A DNA stretch of 64,000 nt from Opitutia bacterium. GTDB taxonomy: Bacteria > Verrucomicrobiota > Verrucomicrobiia > Opitutales > Opitutaceae. Shown piece by piece: positions 43,143 through 52,700 of the stretch. The translations under genes and the position numbers were made by a program. A model generated the notes under the pieces. It was not told the DNA's origin and made no database searches. It saw only the letters and a list, made by a program, of their open reading frames with translations. The stretch covers positions 62,001 to 126,000 of the forward strand of contig JACPPI010000011.1 of NCBI GenBank assembly GCA_016190985.1, read 5' to 3'. Numbering within the stretch: position 1 is the stretch's first letter; each line of letters opens with the position of its first letter.

Positions 43143-43862
43143 ATGCTTTCGCTGCAGTCCCTCCAGATCCACATCTACGCCGACGGCGCCGACAAGGCCG
43201 GCATCCTCGGCCTCTACGCCCAGCCCTACATCAGGGGCCTGACGACCAACCCGACCCTCATGAAGAAGGCGGGGATCAAGGATTACGAGGCCTTCGCCCG
43301 CGACATCCTCCGGACCGTCACGGCCAAGCCGATCTCGCTCGAGGTGTTCTCCGACGACTTCCCCGAGATGAAGCGCCAGGCGCTCAAGATCGCCGGCTGG
43401 GGCAAGAACGTCTACGTCAAGATCCCCATCACCAACTCCCGCGGCGAGACCTCCATCCCGCTCATCCGCGAGTTGTCGCACCAGGGCGTGCAGCTCAACA
43501 TCACCGCCATCCTGACGATCGAGCAGGTCCGCGCCGTCGCCGCCGCGCTCGACCCGAAGGTGCCGTCGGTGGTCTCGATCTTCGCCGGCCGCATCGCCGA
43601 CACCGGCGTCGATCCCATGCCGATCATGCGCGAGAGCCGCAAGATCCTCTCCGGCCAGCCCAAGGCCGAGCTGTTGTGGGCCAGCGTGCGCGAGGTGCTG
43701 AACATCATCCAGGCCGAGCAAAGCGGTTGTCACATCGTCACCGTGCAGCACGACATTCTCGCCAAGGCCGCCAAGCTCCTCGGCATGGACCTCGGCGCGC
43801 TGTCGCTCGACACCGTGAAGATGTTCGCCAACGACGCCGCCTCGGCCGGCTACCGGCTCTGA
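43143..43862 (+). CDS. Transaldolase / fructose-6-phosphate aldolase-like protein
   Basis: The ATG at 43143 gives 239 residues, a single TIM barrel of the small transaldolase (TalC/FSA) class. GLTTNPTLMKKAG at 32-44 is the family opening. NVYVKIPIT contains Lys93, the expected Schiff-base lysine, and VSIFAGRIADTG closes the active site. The reaction moves a dihydroxyacetone unit or cleaves a ketose phosphate. Next to heptose genes it could raise the supply of sedoheptulose 7-phosphate, the substrate of the SIS enzyme, or make a longer-chain ketose. It starts 8 bases after the phosphatase gene and ends the heptose run before a strong hairpin. Confidence 0.85.
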   Translation: MLSLQSLQIHIYADGADKAGILGLYAQPYIRGLTTNPTLMKKAGIKDYEAFARDILRTVTAKPISLEVFSDDFPEMKRQALKIAGWGKNVYVKIPITNSRGETSIPLIRELSHQGVQLNITAILTIEQVRAVAAALDPKVPSVVSIFAGRIADTGVDPMPIMRESRKILSGQPKAELLWASVREVLNIIQAEQSGCHIVTVQHDILAKAAKLLGMDLGALSLDTVKMFANDAASAGYRL

Positions 43863-43866
43863 GCGG

Positions 43867-43912
43867 GGCGGCCCGGGTGCGACAATAGGCTTCACTCCCC
43901 CCGGGGGCCGCC
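43867..43912 (+). terminator. GC-rich hairpin after the heptose genes
   Basis: A perfect 8-bp stem (GGCGGCCC at 43867-43874 with GGGCCGCC at 43905-43912) surrounds about 30 bases, in which GGG and CCC runs can pair further. It lies 4 bases after the transaldolase stop and 18 before the next ATG. There is no T tract on the + strand, so it may be a weak terminator or RNA-stabilising end. Confidence 0.4.
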
Positions 43913-43930
43913 TTCATCTTGGTGTCACCC

Positions 43931-44350
43931 ATGAAGTCCGCCCCCTCGGAGTCGTCCGACCTCGTGCTGCGCCTGCGCCAGCAGCTCATCCTCGCGCAGG
44001 TGCGGATCATGGAGCTGGAGGATGCGCGCGACACCCTCGCGCCCCGCCTGGCGGAACTGGAAGGCCTGCTGTCGGGCGCCCAGTCGCTGGCCGATCGCAA
44101 GCTCGAGGAGACGGCCCATTTGGAAAAAATCCTGGCCGAGGCCCGGCAGCAGTCCGCGCAATTGCGGCAGTTGCAGCAACAGTCGGACGCCGCCCTCGCC
44201 GAGGCCCGCGCCGCGCTGGCGGAGGCGACCGGCAAGCTGACGCGCAGCCACGACACCATCACGCGGCTGGAATCCGAGCTTCGTGGGCTCACCTCCTCGC
44301 GCAGCTGGCGGTGGACCGCGTGGCTGCGCCGGCTCGGCGGCCAGCCATGA
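43931..44350 (+). CDS. Small coiled-coil protein, glycosyltransferase-linker-like
   Basis: I take the ATG at 43931 (139 residues); in-frame TTG and GTG codons just upstream are less likely. From about residue 12 to 115 the chain is a continuous heptad pattern rich in Leu, Glu, Arg and Ala, so a long coiled coil. It ends with RLESELRGLTSSRSWRWTAWLRRLG. That ending is the usual junction found between coiled-coil linkers and glycosyltransferase domains in large surface-glycan enzymes. The stop overlaps the start of the next glycosyltransferase gene (ATGA). It may be a separated subunit or a split-off linker of that enzyme. No enzymatic residues are visible. Confidence 0.6.
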   Translation: MKSAPSESSDLVLRLRQQLILAQVRIMELEDARDTLAPRLAELEGLLSGAQSLADRKLEETAHLEKILAEARQQSAQLRQLQQQSDAALAEARAALAEATGKLTRSHDTITRLESELRGLTSSRSWRWTAWLRRLGGQP

Positions 44351-46269
44351 GTCATCCGGTGCTGCACGGCGAGATCGAGACGCCCCGCCCGTTGCGCGCG
44401 CCCGGCGGCCGCATTTCCCTGGCCGGCTGGTGCCTCGTGGCCGGCGAACCGGCCCCGCCGCCGGTGCGGCTGGTGTTCGGCCAGGGCACGCTGCCGATGT
44501 CTTCCCGCGTCACGCGCGCCGACGTGGCCGGGCTGCTCCCCAGCGAACCCGCCGCGCCCGACTCCGGTTTCACGCTGGAAGGAACCCTGCCCCCGGGACT
44601 GCACCTGGCCCGCTTCGAGGCGCAGATGCCGGGCGGTGACTGGGTGGTTTTCAAACAACTGACCGTCGCCTCCGAGGCTCCGCCCTTCATCGCCGTGCTC
44701 GACACGCCGATCAGCGAAGGCGTGCTGCGTGACCGCGTGAAAGTCGGCGGCTGGGCCCTCGACTTCGCGCAGCCGGTGCGGGAACTGAGCCTGCGCTACG
44801 GGCACCGCCGCATCACTTGCGTGACCGGCCGGCCGCGCGCCGATGTCGCCGCCGCCTTTCCCGCCGTGGCCCACGCCCGCGCCACCGGTTTCAGCAGCGA
44901 GGATTTTCTCGTCGCCGGCCACGGCCCGGTCCGGGTGCGGGCGACACTGGCCGATGGCCGCGAGGTCGTCGCCGCGACCAAGGTGTCGTTCAGCGTGGCC
45001 ACCGACGAGAACCACGAGCCCGAGCTCGACCTCACCGCGGCGCGCATCGGTTTGGCCGATGACCGCGTGGTCCTCGCGCCCGGACCGGTCGCACGCACGG
45101 ACCGCCCGCTCAACATCCTGTTCATCCTGCCGGGCAGCTTTGCCTCCAATCACGCGCTTCATGTCGCGGCCCTGGCCAATGAACTCGCGGCCGCCGGCCA
45201 CGCCTGCGCGGTGGCGGTGTCCCGCGACCGCGAAACCCTGCGTCACCACGACCGGCCGGCCTTCCGCGGCCTGACCCACGCCATGGCGGAAAACGACCCG
45301 GACTTCGCCAACCGGCTTGGGCCCGACATCATCCATGCCTGGACCACCCGCGAAAACGTCCGCGTGCTCGCCGAGAAACTCCGCTCGCGCCACCAGTCGC
45401 GCCTTATCGTCCACCTCGAGGACAACGAGCAGCAGATCCTCGCCCTCTCGCTCGGCCGCCCCTGGGCGGAAATCGCGGCGCTGCCCGACGCCGAGCTCGC
45501 CCGCCTGGTTTCCGCGGACCAGTCCCACCCGCGTCTCAGCCGTGGTTTCCTCGCCAAATGCGATGGCGTCACCGTGATCATGGACCGGTTGCGCGAGTTT
45601 GTGCCGGCGGGGAAGCCCTGCCTCACCCTTCCACCGGCGGCGGACGAGCGCCACTATTACCCGCGGCCGGTGCCCGCCGCCTTCCGGGCCGCCCTCTCGC
45701 TGGCCCCGGACACCACGGTGCTTTTTTATCCTGGCAATGTCCACGCCTCGAACGCCGCCGAGATGCGCGAACTGTATGCCGCCGTGCTGGAGCTCAACCG
45801 CGCCGGCACGCCGGTCACACTGCTTCGCACCGGCCTGGACCAGGTGGACTTTCTCGGCGACATCGCTGCTGCGGTCGCGCCCTTCGTGCTGTCACTCGGC
45901 CAGATGCTGCACCACGGGCACCAGGCCCCGCTCATGGCGCTGGCCGACATCTTTGTGCAGCCGGGTGAGCCCGACGCGTTCAATGACTACCGCTTCCCGT
46001 CCAAGCTGCCGGAGTTCCTCGCCCTCGGCCGGCCCGTCATCCTTCCGCGCACCAATCTCGGCACAACCCTCCGCCACGGCGTGGACGCCTGGGTGCTCGA
46101 CCGCGCCGACGCGGCCGGCATCGCCGGGGCCGTGCGCGCGCTGCGCGCCGACCAGGCGCTGTATGAGCGGCTCAGCCGCGGCGCGGCCGCCTATGCGGCG
46201 CAGCACTTCAGCTGGCGGCGCACCGCGGAAGCGCTGGCCAAGTTCTACGGCGCCTTGGCCGCCGCCTGA
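44347..46269 (+). CDS. GT4-like glycosyltransferase with two N-terminal accessory modules
   Basis: The product is 640 residues, starting in the previous stop. Residues about 16-107 (ISLAGWCLVAGE, SGFTLEGTLPPG) and about 118-222 (VGGWALDFAQP, GRPRADVAAAFP) are two copies of the module also found at 27743, 49773, 53859, 59548 and 61837. From about residue 254 (PLNILFILPGSFASNHALH) a GT-B fold begins. It has TLPPAADERHYYPRP and LFYPGNVHASNA, and near the end DIFVQPGEPDAFNDYRFPSKLPEFLALGRPVI. The usual EX7E pair is altered here (KLPEFLA), which resembles the GT4 members found in large surface-glycan clusters. Cytosolic; sugar unknown. Confidence 0.75.
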   Translation: MSHPVLHGEIETPRPLRAPGGRISLAGWCLVAGEPAPPPVRLVFGQGTLPMSSRVTRADVAGLLPSEPAAPDSGFTLEGTLPPGLHLARFEAQMPGGDWVVFKQLTVASEAPPFIAVLDTPISEGVLRDRVKVGGWALDFAQPVRELSLRYGHRRITCVTGRPRADVAAAFPAVAHARATGFSSEDFLVAGHGPVRVRATLADGREVVAATKVSFSVATDENHEPELDLTAARIGLADDRVVLAPGPVARTDRPLNILFILPGSFASNHALHVAALANELAAAGHACAVAVSRDRETLRHHDRPAFRGLTHAMAENDPDFANRLGPDIIHAWTTRENVRVLAEKLRSRHQSRLIVHLEDNEQQILALSLGRPWAEIAALPDAELARLVSADQSHPRLSRGFLAKCDGVTVIMDRLREFVPAGKPCLTLPPAADERHYYPRPVPAAFRAALSLAPDTTVLFYPGNVHASNAAEMRELYAAVLELNRAGTPVTLLRTGLDQVDFLGDIAAAVAPFVLSLGQMLHHGHQAPLMALADIFVQPGEPDAFNDYRFPSKLPEFLALGRPVILPRTNLGTTLRHGVDAWVLDRADAAGIAGAVRALRADQALYERLSRGAAAYAAQHFSWRRTAEALAKFYGALAAA

Positions 46270-46272
46270 GCC

Positions 46273-47298
46273 ATGCGACCCGACGCCCCAGCGCCAATTC
46301 GCATCGCCGTGACCGGCGGCCGCGGCCGGCTGGCCGCGCTGCTCGCCGAGCATTTGTCTCGGACTGAGCCGAAGGACTCAGGTCCGGGGACAAACACCGG
46401 GCCGGCAGCTTCGCCAGGCGACGGCCGGGACGAACCCCGTGCGCCCAGCAGGGCGCAACAGGGCGCCGGCAACGGCGCATGCGCTTCACATGCGGTCACG
46501 CTTTACTCGCGCGGCGGCGGCGACGGCTTCCATGATCTCGCCCGGTTGGAACCGGAGCTGGCGAACCATCACGCCCTGCTGCACCTGGCCTGGAGCACCC
46601 TGCCCGCCACCTCGGAGCGCGACCGGGGCGCGGAAGCGCGCCACGATCTGCCCGCCTTGGAAAAACTCCTTGCCGGTATCGCCGCGCTGGCGGAGCAGTC
46701 GCGGCCCCACTTCGTGTTCTTTTCCACCGGCGGCGCCGTCTACGGCAACGCCCCCGGCCGGCCCAGCCGCGAGGACGATCCCTGCCGCCCCATCGGCCGT
46801 TACGGCCGGGGCAAACGCGCCGCCGAGGAGATCATCGAGCGTTTCGCCGCGCAACACGGCCTGCCCTGCGCGATCCTGCGCATCTCCAATCCCTATGGCT
46901 ATCCCGTGCCGCGGAGCCGCGTGCAGGGCATCATCCCCCACGCCATCCGTTGCGCGGTCGAGGGCCAGACGCTCACGCTCTGGGGCGACGGCCACGCGCG
47001 GAAGGATTTCCTCCACTACACCGATTTCCTCGCCGCCGTGGAGGCGGTCGTGGCGCGCCGGCTGACCGGCACCTTCAACCTCGGCGCCGGCGAATCGCAC
47101 ACCGTCCGCGAGGTGATCGCGCTGGTCGAAAAGCACACCGGCAAGAAAATCACCCTGGCCTTCCAGCCCGCTCCGGCCTGGGACGTGGAGGACAGCCGGC
47201 TGGACAACCGCCGCCTCGCCGCCGCAGCGGACTGGCGGCCGCTGGTTTCGCTCGACGAGGGCATCCGCCGTTCCGTGGCCCAGCACGCCGCGCCTTGA
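46273..47298 (+). CDS. NAD-dependent epimerase with an in-frame insertion near its N-terminus
   Basis: The 341-residue protein is an extended SDR: IAVTGGRGRLAALLAEH at 10-26, HLAWSTLP, FSTGGAVYG, then YGRGKRAAEE with Tyr and Lys, and WGDGHARKDFLHYTDFL. The Rossmann motif GGRGRLA differs from the usual GxxGxxG by one position (GGRGRLA for GATGFIG). Between the first helix and the second strand there are about 45 residues rich in Gly, Pro, Ala and Arg (about 27-73) that no homologous SDR region explains. This segment is encoded by DNA containing a palindrome at 46353-46394. The enzyme probably acts on a nucleotide sugar, if the insertion is tolerated. It lies 3 bases after the glycosyltransferase. 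Confidence 0.75.
   Translation: MRPDAPAPIRIAVTGGRGRLAALLAEHLSRTEPKDSGPGTNTGPAASPGDGRDEPRAPSRAQQGAGNGACASHAVTLYSRGGGDGFHDLARLEPELANHHALLHLAWSTLPATSERDRGAEARHDLPALEKLLAGIAALAEQSRPHFVFFSTGGAVYGNAPGRPSREDDPCRPIGRYGRGKRAAEEIIERFAAQHGLPCAILRISNPYGYPVPRSRVQGIIPHAIRCAVEGQTLTLWGDGHARKDFLHYTDFLAAVEAVVARRLTGTFNLGAGESHTVREVIALVEKHTGKKITLAFQPAPAWDVEDSRLDNRRLAAAADWRPLVSLDEGIRRSVAQHAAP
46353..46394. repeat. Imperfect inverted repeat inside the epimerase gene
   Basis: The left arm at 46353-46370 and right arm at 46374-46394 are near-complementary around GAA: TTTGTC at one end and GACAAA at the other, with CGGACTGAG against CTCAGGTCCG. It looks like a small REP/MITE-like element that has become part of the reading frame of the epimerase. 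No matching second copy was noticed in this window. Confidence 0.5.
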
Positions 47299-47303
47299 AC
47301 CCC

Positions 47304-49394
47304 ATGGCCGACTCCGCCCCGACTTCCGCCGCGCCCGCCAAGCCGCTCGTCTGGCTGTTCGCGTTCATGCTGGGGCTGACCCTGTGGCTCACCACCCGCG
47401 GCTGGCAGAACAGCCTCCTCGACCGGCACGAATTCCGCCAGCTGCAGACCGCGACCTCCGCCTACTGGATCAAGGCGGCCGGCTACAAGCTCGACTACGA
47501 GCTGCCGCTCTTCGGGCCGCCCTGGTCCATCCCGATGGAGTTCCCCGTCTACCAGTGGCTCGTGGCCACCGCGAGCAACACGCTCGGCACCCCGTTGGAG
47601 GGCACGGCGCGCGCCCTGAGCCTGTTCTTTTTCCTGGCAACGCTGCCGGCGGTCTATGGCCTCGCGGGCTTCTTCGGCCTGGCGCCGTCGCGCCGGCTGC
47701 TCGTCGCCGCCGCCGTGCTCGCGTCGCCCACCTACCTTTTCTACGCCCGCACCTTCATGATCGAGACGACCGCGCTGGGTTTCTCGACGTGGTTCCTCTG
47801 CGCGCTCGGCCGCGCGGTGCGCGACGACTCTCTGCGCTGGGGTGCGGCGGCGGCGGTCTTGGCCGTGCTCGCCGCGCTGGCCAAGCCGACGACATTCCTC
47901 GTCTTCCTTCTGCCGGGGGCGGTGCTGTTCCTGCGGTTCTGGCTGCCCGGTTGGCGACGCGGCGAGCCGGGGGGAGCCGGAGACTGGCGGCGCGCCGCGC
48001 TGGCGGCGGCGCCGGTGCTGGTCGCGCTGGGCGTGGCGTGGTGGTGGGTGAAACACGCCGACCGCGTGAAGGATTCCAACCCTTTCGCCGGCTTCCTCAC
48101 CTCGCGCGAACTCGTCAAATGGAACTGGGGCACCTGGGAACAGCGTCTGTCCGGGGAATTCTGGTCGGCCGCCTGGAGCAACATCAGCAACTTCGTCCTC
48201 GGCGAGACGCCGCTGGCCGTGCTGCTGCTCGGCGCCGCGCTGGCCGCGGCCCCGTTGCGCCGCGTCGCGGCCTGGTGCGCCGGGTTCTTCCTCGGCGGCC
48301 TGCTGCTGTTCTCCAATCTCTTCCACCACCACGACTACTATTACTGCGCCAACGCCCTGCTGCTGCTCTTCGGCGCCGGGGTGCTGCTCGCCGGGGTGTG
48401 GGACAACCTGAGGCTGCCGCTGGCCGCGCGCGCGCTGGTGCTGTTCCTGTTCTTCGGCGGCCAACTGCTGCTTTATCATCGCGGCTACGCCGAGTATCTG
48501 CGCCACCCGCCGCCCCCTCCGCCGGGCCTCGCCGAGGTCATCCGCGCCGGCGTGCCGCCCGACGGCGTCATCCTCATCTACGGCTGGGACTGGAGCGCGC
48601 AGATGCCCTACTACGCCCAACGCCGCGCCATCTCCGTGCCGGGCGGCCGCGAGGAGGAGTTCGCCGTGCTGGACACCATTCTAAAAAAACTCCCGCCGCG
48701 CAAGATCGCGGGCATGCTCATCCGCCACGCCCCGCGCCGGATCAACCGCCTTGAGTTTGTCCGCGTCCGCACCGCGCGTTTCAACCTTTCGCCCGCGCCC
48801 TTCGCCACCAGCGTGGAGGGTGAGCTTTACCTGCCGGAGGACGCCATCGCCGCCACCGCGGCCAAACTAAAGGACCGCGGCTTTGCAGGCGTGACGCTCA
48901 ACACCCAGCCGCCCGCTGATCCCAACGCCGGCAAACTCAAGCCTGACGATCTGACCGGTCTCGACTTTGCCATGACGAGCCCGCGGCCCACGGCCGCCCG
49001 CAGCATGTTCGGCCTCAATCTAGGCGACGTCGGCCTCGGCCGCAAAGTCATCCTCGCCCATTCCGACTCGGAGATCAGCTTCACGCCGCCGCCCGGTGCC
49101 ACCCACATCACCGCCGAGGTCGGGATCAACCCCGCCGCCTACGCGCCCGACGCCACCGCCGTCACCGACGGCGTGAGCGTCACCATCTTCGAACTCCGCG
49201 CCGACGGCCTGCGCCGCGTCCTCTACCAGCGCGACCTCGATCCCGTCAAGGCGCCTGGCGACCGCGGCCCCCAGCAGATCTCGCTCGACGGCGCCGGCCC
49301 CTTCACCGGCCCCGTCGTCTTCAAGATTTCCCCCGGCCCGGCCAACAACCTCGTCAACGACTGGGCCTACTGGGGCCGGATTGAGATCCGGTGA
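47304..49394 (+). CDS. GT39-like membrane glycosyltransferase with C-terminal beta domain
   Basis: The ATG at 47304 gives 696 residues. Helix 1 (about 15-31) is followed by LLDRHEFRQLQTATSAYWI. This is the D-H-E-x-R-Q first-loop pattern of ArnT/PMT-like GT39 enzymes, where Asp and Glu are catalytic or metal-binding. About ten more hydrophobic segments run to residue 395, including a HHHDYYYCANALLLLFG stretch typical of the family. The last ~150 residues form a soluble beta-rich domain (ISFTPPPGATHITAEVG, ending DWAYWGRIEI) resembling an NPCBM-like carbohydrate-binding sandwich. It would transfer a polyprenyl-linked sugar in the periplasm. It starts 5 bases after the epimerase. Confidence 0.75.
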   Translation: MADSAPTSAAPAKPLVWLFAFMLGLTLWLTTRGWQNSLLDRHEFRQLQTATSAYWIKAAGYKLDYELPLFGPPWSIPMEFPVYQWLVATASNTLGTPLEGTARALSLFFFLATLPAVYGLAGFFGLAPSRRLLVAAAVLASPTYLFYARTFMIETTALGFSTWFLCALGRAVRDDSLRWGAAAAVLAVLAALAKPTTFLVFLLPGAVLFLRFWLPGWRRGEPGGAGDWRRAALAAAPVLVALGVAWWWVKHADRVKDSNPFAGFLTSRELVKWNWGTWEQRLSGEFWSAAWSNISNFVLGETPLAVLLLGAALAAAPLRRVAAWCAGFFLGGLLLFSNLFHHHDYYYCANALLLLFGAGVLLAGVWDNLRLPLAARALVLFLFFGGQLLLYHRGYAEYLRHPPPPPPGLAEVIRAGVPPDGVILIYGWDWSAQMPYYAQRRAISVPGGREEEFAVLDTILKKLPPRKIAGMLIRHAPRRINRLEFVRVRTARFNLSPAPFATSVEGELYLPEDAIAATAAKLKDRGFAGVTLNTQPPADPNAGKLKPDDLTGLDFAMTSPRPTAARSMFGLNLGDVGLGRKVILAHSDSEISFTPPPGATHITAEVGINPAAYAPDATAVTDGVSVTIFELRADGLRRVLYQRDLDPVKAPGDRGPQQISLDGAGPFTGPVVFKISPGPANNLVNDWAYWGRIEIR

Positions 49395-49440
49395 ATCCCA
49401 CCATGGATTTATTAGCCCGATTTGCGACAACTCGCATCCG

Positions 49441-49704
49441 ATGAATAGTGCAAATAATATTTCTCAAAAACTGGCGGCACTGGTGTTTTTCTTGGGAGGC
49501 AGTGCGGTTGTCCTGTTGTTCGCATCGCTGATCCAAATGGGCATCGAAAATTCTGCCCAGCTTGCGATAGGATCATTTATCAATGCTGTTTTGCATGGAG
49601 TTGTAGGTTTGATCGGAAGCATCTATATGTTTAACCGTGGTTGGCGAATCTGGAAGGGAAAGGAAGGAATCGGCAAAATGCCTCCCGAGCCTCCGAAGGA
49701 ATAG
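49441..49704 (+). CDS. Small two-helix membrane protein of AT-rich composition
   Basis: The ATG at 49441 gives 87 residues; an upstream in-frame ATG at 49381 would overlap the GT39-like gene. Two hydrophobic stretches at about 10-31 and 45-63 are followed by a basic tail (FNRGWRIWKGKEG) and a proline-rich end. Codons are clearly more A/T rich than those of the flanking genes, like the gene at 30732. I recognise no family. It could be a small inserted gene or a subunit for the neighbouring membrane enzyme. No promoter or terminator is obvious, and the next gene starts 68 bases later. Confidence 0.5.
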   Translation: MNSANNISQKLAALVFFLGGSAVVLLFASLIQMGIENSAQLAIGSFINAVLHGVVGLIGSIYMFNRGWRIWKGKEGIGKMPPEPPKE

Positions 49705-49772
49705 CTAATCAGGCACCCTCAGGGAACAAGCTTTACTGAGACAACCCGCCGCCGCTTAATTCGGGCCCTTGC

Positions 49773-52700
49773 ATGAGCAGCCCGGCCGCGCCCAAATTCC
49801 ACATCGACAGTCCCGCTTCGTGGCGGCCGGAAGTCGCGGGCCTCGAGGTCGTCGGCTGGCTCTACCCCGGTGAGACCGACCGCTGCGTGGACCTCCGGGC
49901 CCGGGTCGACAAGCGGGCCTACCTTGGAATCTATGGCCTGGAGCGGCCCGACGCGCAGTCGGCCCACGGCGGCTCGCTGGCGGCGAGGCGTTCCGGATTC
50001 ATCCAACGGGTCGTGGTCTGGCGCGGCGCCCGGGAACTGGCCCTCGACTGGCACGACGGCACGTCGTGGCGGGAGTTTTTCCGCACCGCCCTCGACACCT
50101 CCGCCCTGCCCGCCAGCGCCACCAAGCCGCCGCGCCTCCTGCGCGCCGCGGTCGTCTACCAGACCCTCCACCACCTTTACCGCCACTTCCACCGCGCCTC
50201 CTGGGGCGAGCTCTGCCGCGAGACCGACGCCGTCCTGCGCGACGTCCTCACGCCGACCAGCGATGTCGTCATCGGCGACCGCTTCATCGGCCATATCGAG
50301 AACCCCGGCTACTGGATCAACTCCGGCTACGACAAGTTCCGCCTCACCGGCTGGGTCTTCGGCGTCGGCCGCCAGATCAGCCAGCTCAGCGCCACCACCG
50401 GCGTCCTCACGGAGAACCGCCTCGTCTACCCCAAGGACCGGCCCGACGTCGCCTCCCACCGCACCGACCACGCCAACGCGCTGAAGTCCGGCTACTACGG
50501 CCTCGTTGACATCCGCCGGGACACGCCGAATCCGGCCAACCTGAAGATCTTCGCCGAGACGGGCGACGGCACACGCCCCCTCGCCTTCGCCCGCCGCATG
50601 TATCTCGACCGGCGCGACGAGCATTCCGGCCCGATCCCAGTCTACCGGACCCGGCTGTTCGTGAAGGTCGTCCTCGCCTTCCTGCGCGGCGTCCCGCTCG
50701 GCCGCTACCAATTCGACAGCTGGCCGCAGGCGCACGCCGAGATCAAGCGCCTGCAGGACCACCTCGCCGCCACGCTCAGCCGCGGCGAAAAGAAAAAAAT
50801 CCCGGCGGCCATCGCGCGCCGCCGCGACCAGGACCCCTACACCCGCTGGTGCTGGCACAACCGCCTGACCCCGCGCCTCCGCGCCGTCCTCGCGGCCGAC
50901 GCGGCCGCGCTCGCGCAGTCCGGCGGCCCGCTCATCAGCGTGATCGTCCCCGCCTACAACACCCCGGAGAAATACCTTCGCGAACTGCTCGACTGCCTCC
51001 GCCAGCAGCTCTACCCGCGCTGGGAGCTCTGCATCGCCGACGACGCCTCGCCGCAGCCGCACGTGCGCCGCATCCTTGAGGAGGCCGCCAAAGAGGACGC
51101 GCGCATCAAGCCCGTTTTCCGCCCGTCGAACGGCCACATCGCCCGCGCCACGAACTCGGCCCTCGAGGTCGCCACCGGCGGCTTTGTCGCCCTGCTCGAT
51201 CACGACGACCTGCTGTCGCACGACGCGCTGCTCCACGTCGCCTCGGCCATCGCCCGCCACCCGACCGCCGGTTACCTCTACACCGACGAGGACAAGATCG
51301 ACGACACCGGCCGCCGCTTTGACCCGCAGTTCAAGGGCGGCTGGAGCCCCGAGATGGCGCTCACCCACAACTACACGCACCACCTCGCGGTCATCCGCCG
51401 GGACATCGTGGCCAAAGCCGGCGGGCTGCGGCCCGAGTTCAACGGCGCGCAGGACATCGACCTCTTTCTCCGCTGCTGGGAGCTGATCGACGCGCAGGAT
51501 GTGATCCATGTGCCGTTCGTCGGCTACCACTGGCGCGCCCACGCCGAGAGCACGGCCACGCGCGGCGACCAGAAGGGCTACCTCTTCGAGGCCGCCCGCA
51601 AGGGCATCGCCGAGGCCGTCGCGCGCCGCGGCCTGCGCGCCGAGCCCATGCTGCCGGAGTTCGCCAAAAACTACGCGCTCTGCCTCCACCAGCTGAAGTG
51701 GAGCCCGGACCTTCTGCGCGAGAATCCCGTCACCATCGTCATCCCGACGAAGAACCGCGCCGACCTGCTGCGCACCTGCCTCGATTCGCTCGCCCGCACC
51801 ACGCCGAAGGAATCCGTCAAGGTCGTCGTCGTGGACGACAGCTCCACCGACGCCGATGCGCTGGCCTACCTCGCCTCGCTGCCATCCCGCACCGATCTGC
51901 GACTCGAAGTCGTGAAAGCTCCGGCCACTCCGGAAGGTTTCAACTACTCCCGCCTCGTCAACCTCGGCAGCGCGCGCGCCGACACCCCGCTCGTGCTCCA
52001 CCTCAACAACGACGTCGAGGCCCTCACCCCCGGCTGGCTCGAGGACATGGTGGGCTGGATGTCCGTCCCCGGCGTGGGCGTCGCCGGCGCCAAGCTCCTC
52101 TATCCCGACGGCACGCTGAACCACGCCGGCATCGGCCTGAGCCGCGGCGACGGCCTCGCCCACGTGCTCTTCGAGAAGGAGTCCGACGACGACCTCGGCT
52201 ACCTCTTCCTCCCGCACGCCGCGCGCAACGTCGCAGCCGTCACCGGCGCCTGTCTGCTCACCCGCACCGACCTCTACCGGCGACTTAACGGCTTCGACGA
52301 GGCCAGGCTCCAGGTCGCCTACAACGACGTGGACTACTGCCTGCGCGCCGGCGCCGCCGGGTTCCGCACGGTGTGGTCGCCGCAAGCCGTGCTGCGCCAC
52401 GTCGGCAGCGCATCCCGCGGCAACAGCTACGCCGAGCGCGAGCACGTCGAGTATATCGCCCGCCACGGCCAGGCCCGTGATCCCTTCATCAGCGAGGCCC
52501 TCGACTTCCCGCCGCGCCACCTGCCGCTCAACCCCTGGCACGACCGCTACGCGCAGACCGCGCGGCCGTTCCGCGCCACCGTCGTCACGCACAACCTCAA
52601 CTTCGAGGGCGCCCCGATCTTCATCTTCGAGCTGGCCCGCTACCTCGCCGAGCAGCCGGGCCTGCAGGTCACCGTCGTGTCGCCGCAGGAAGGTCCGCTG

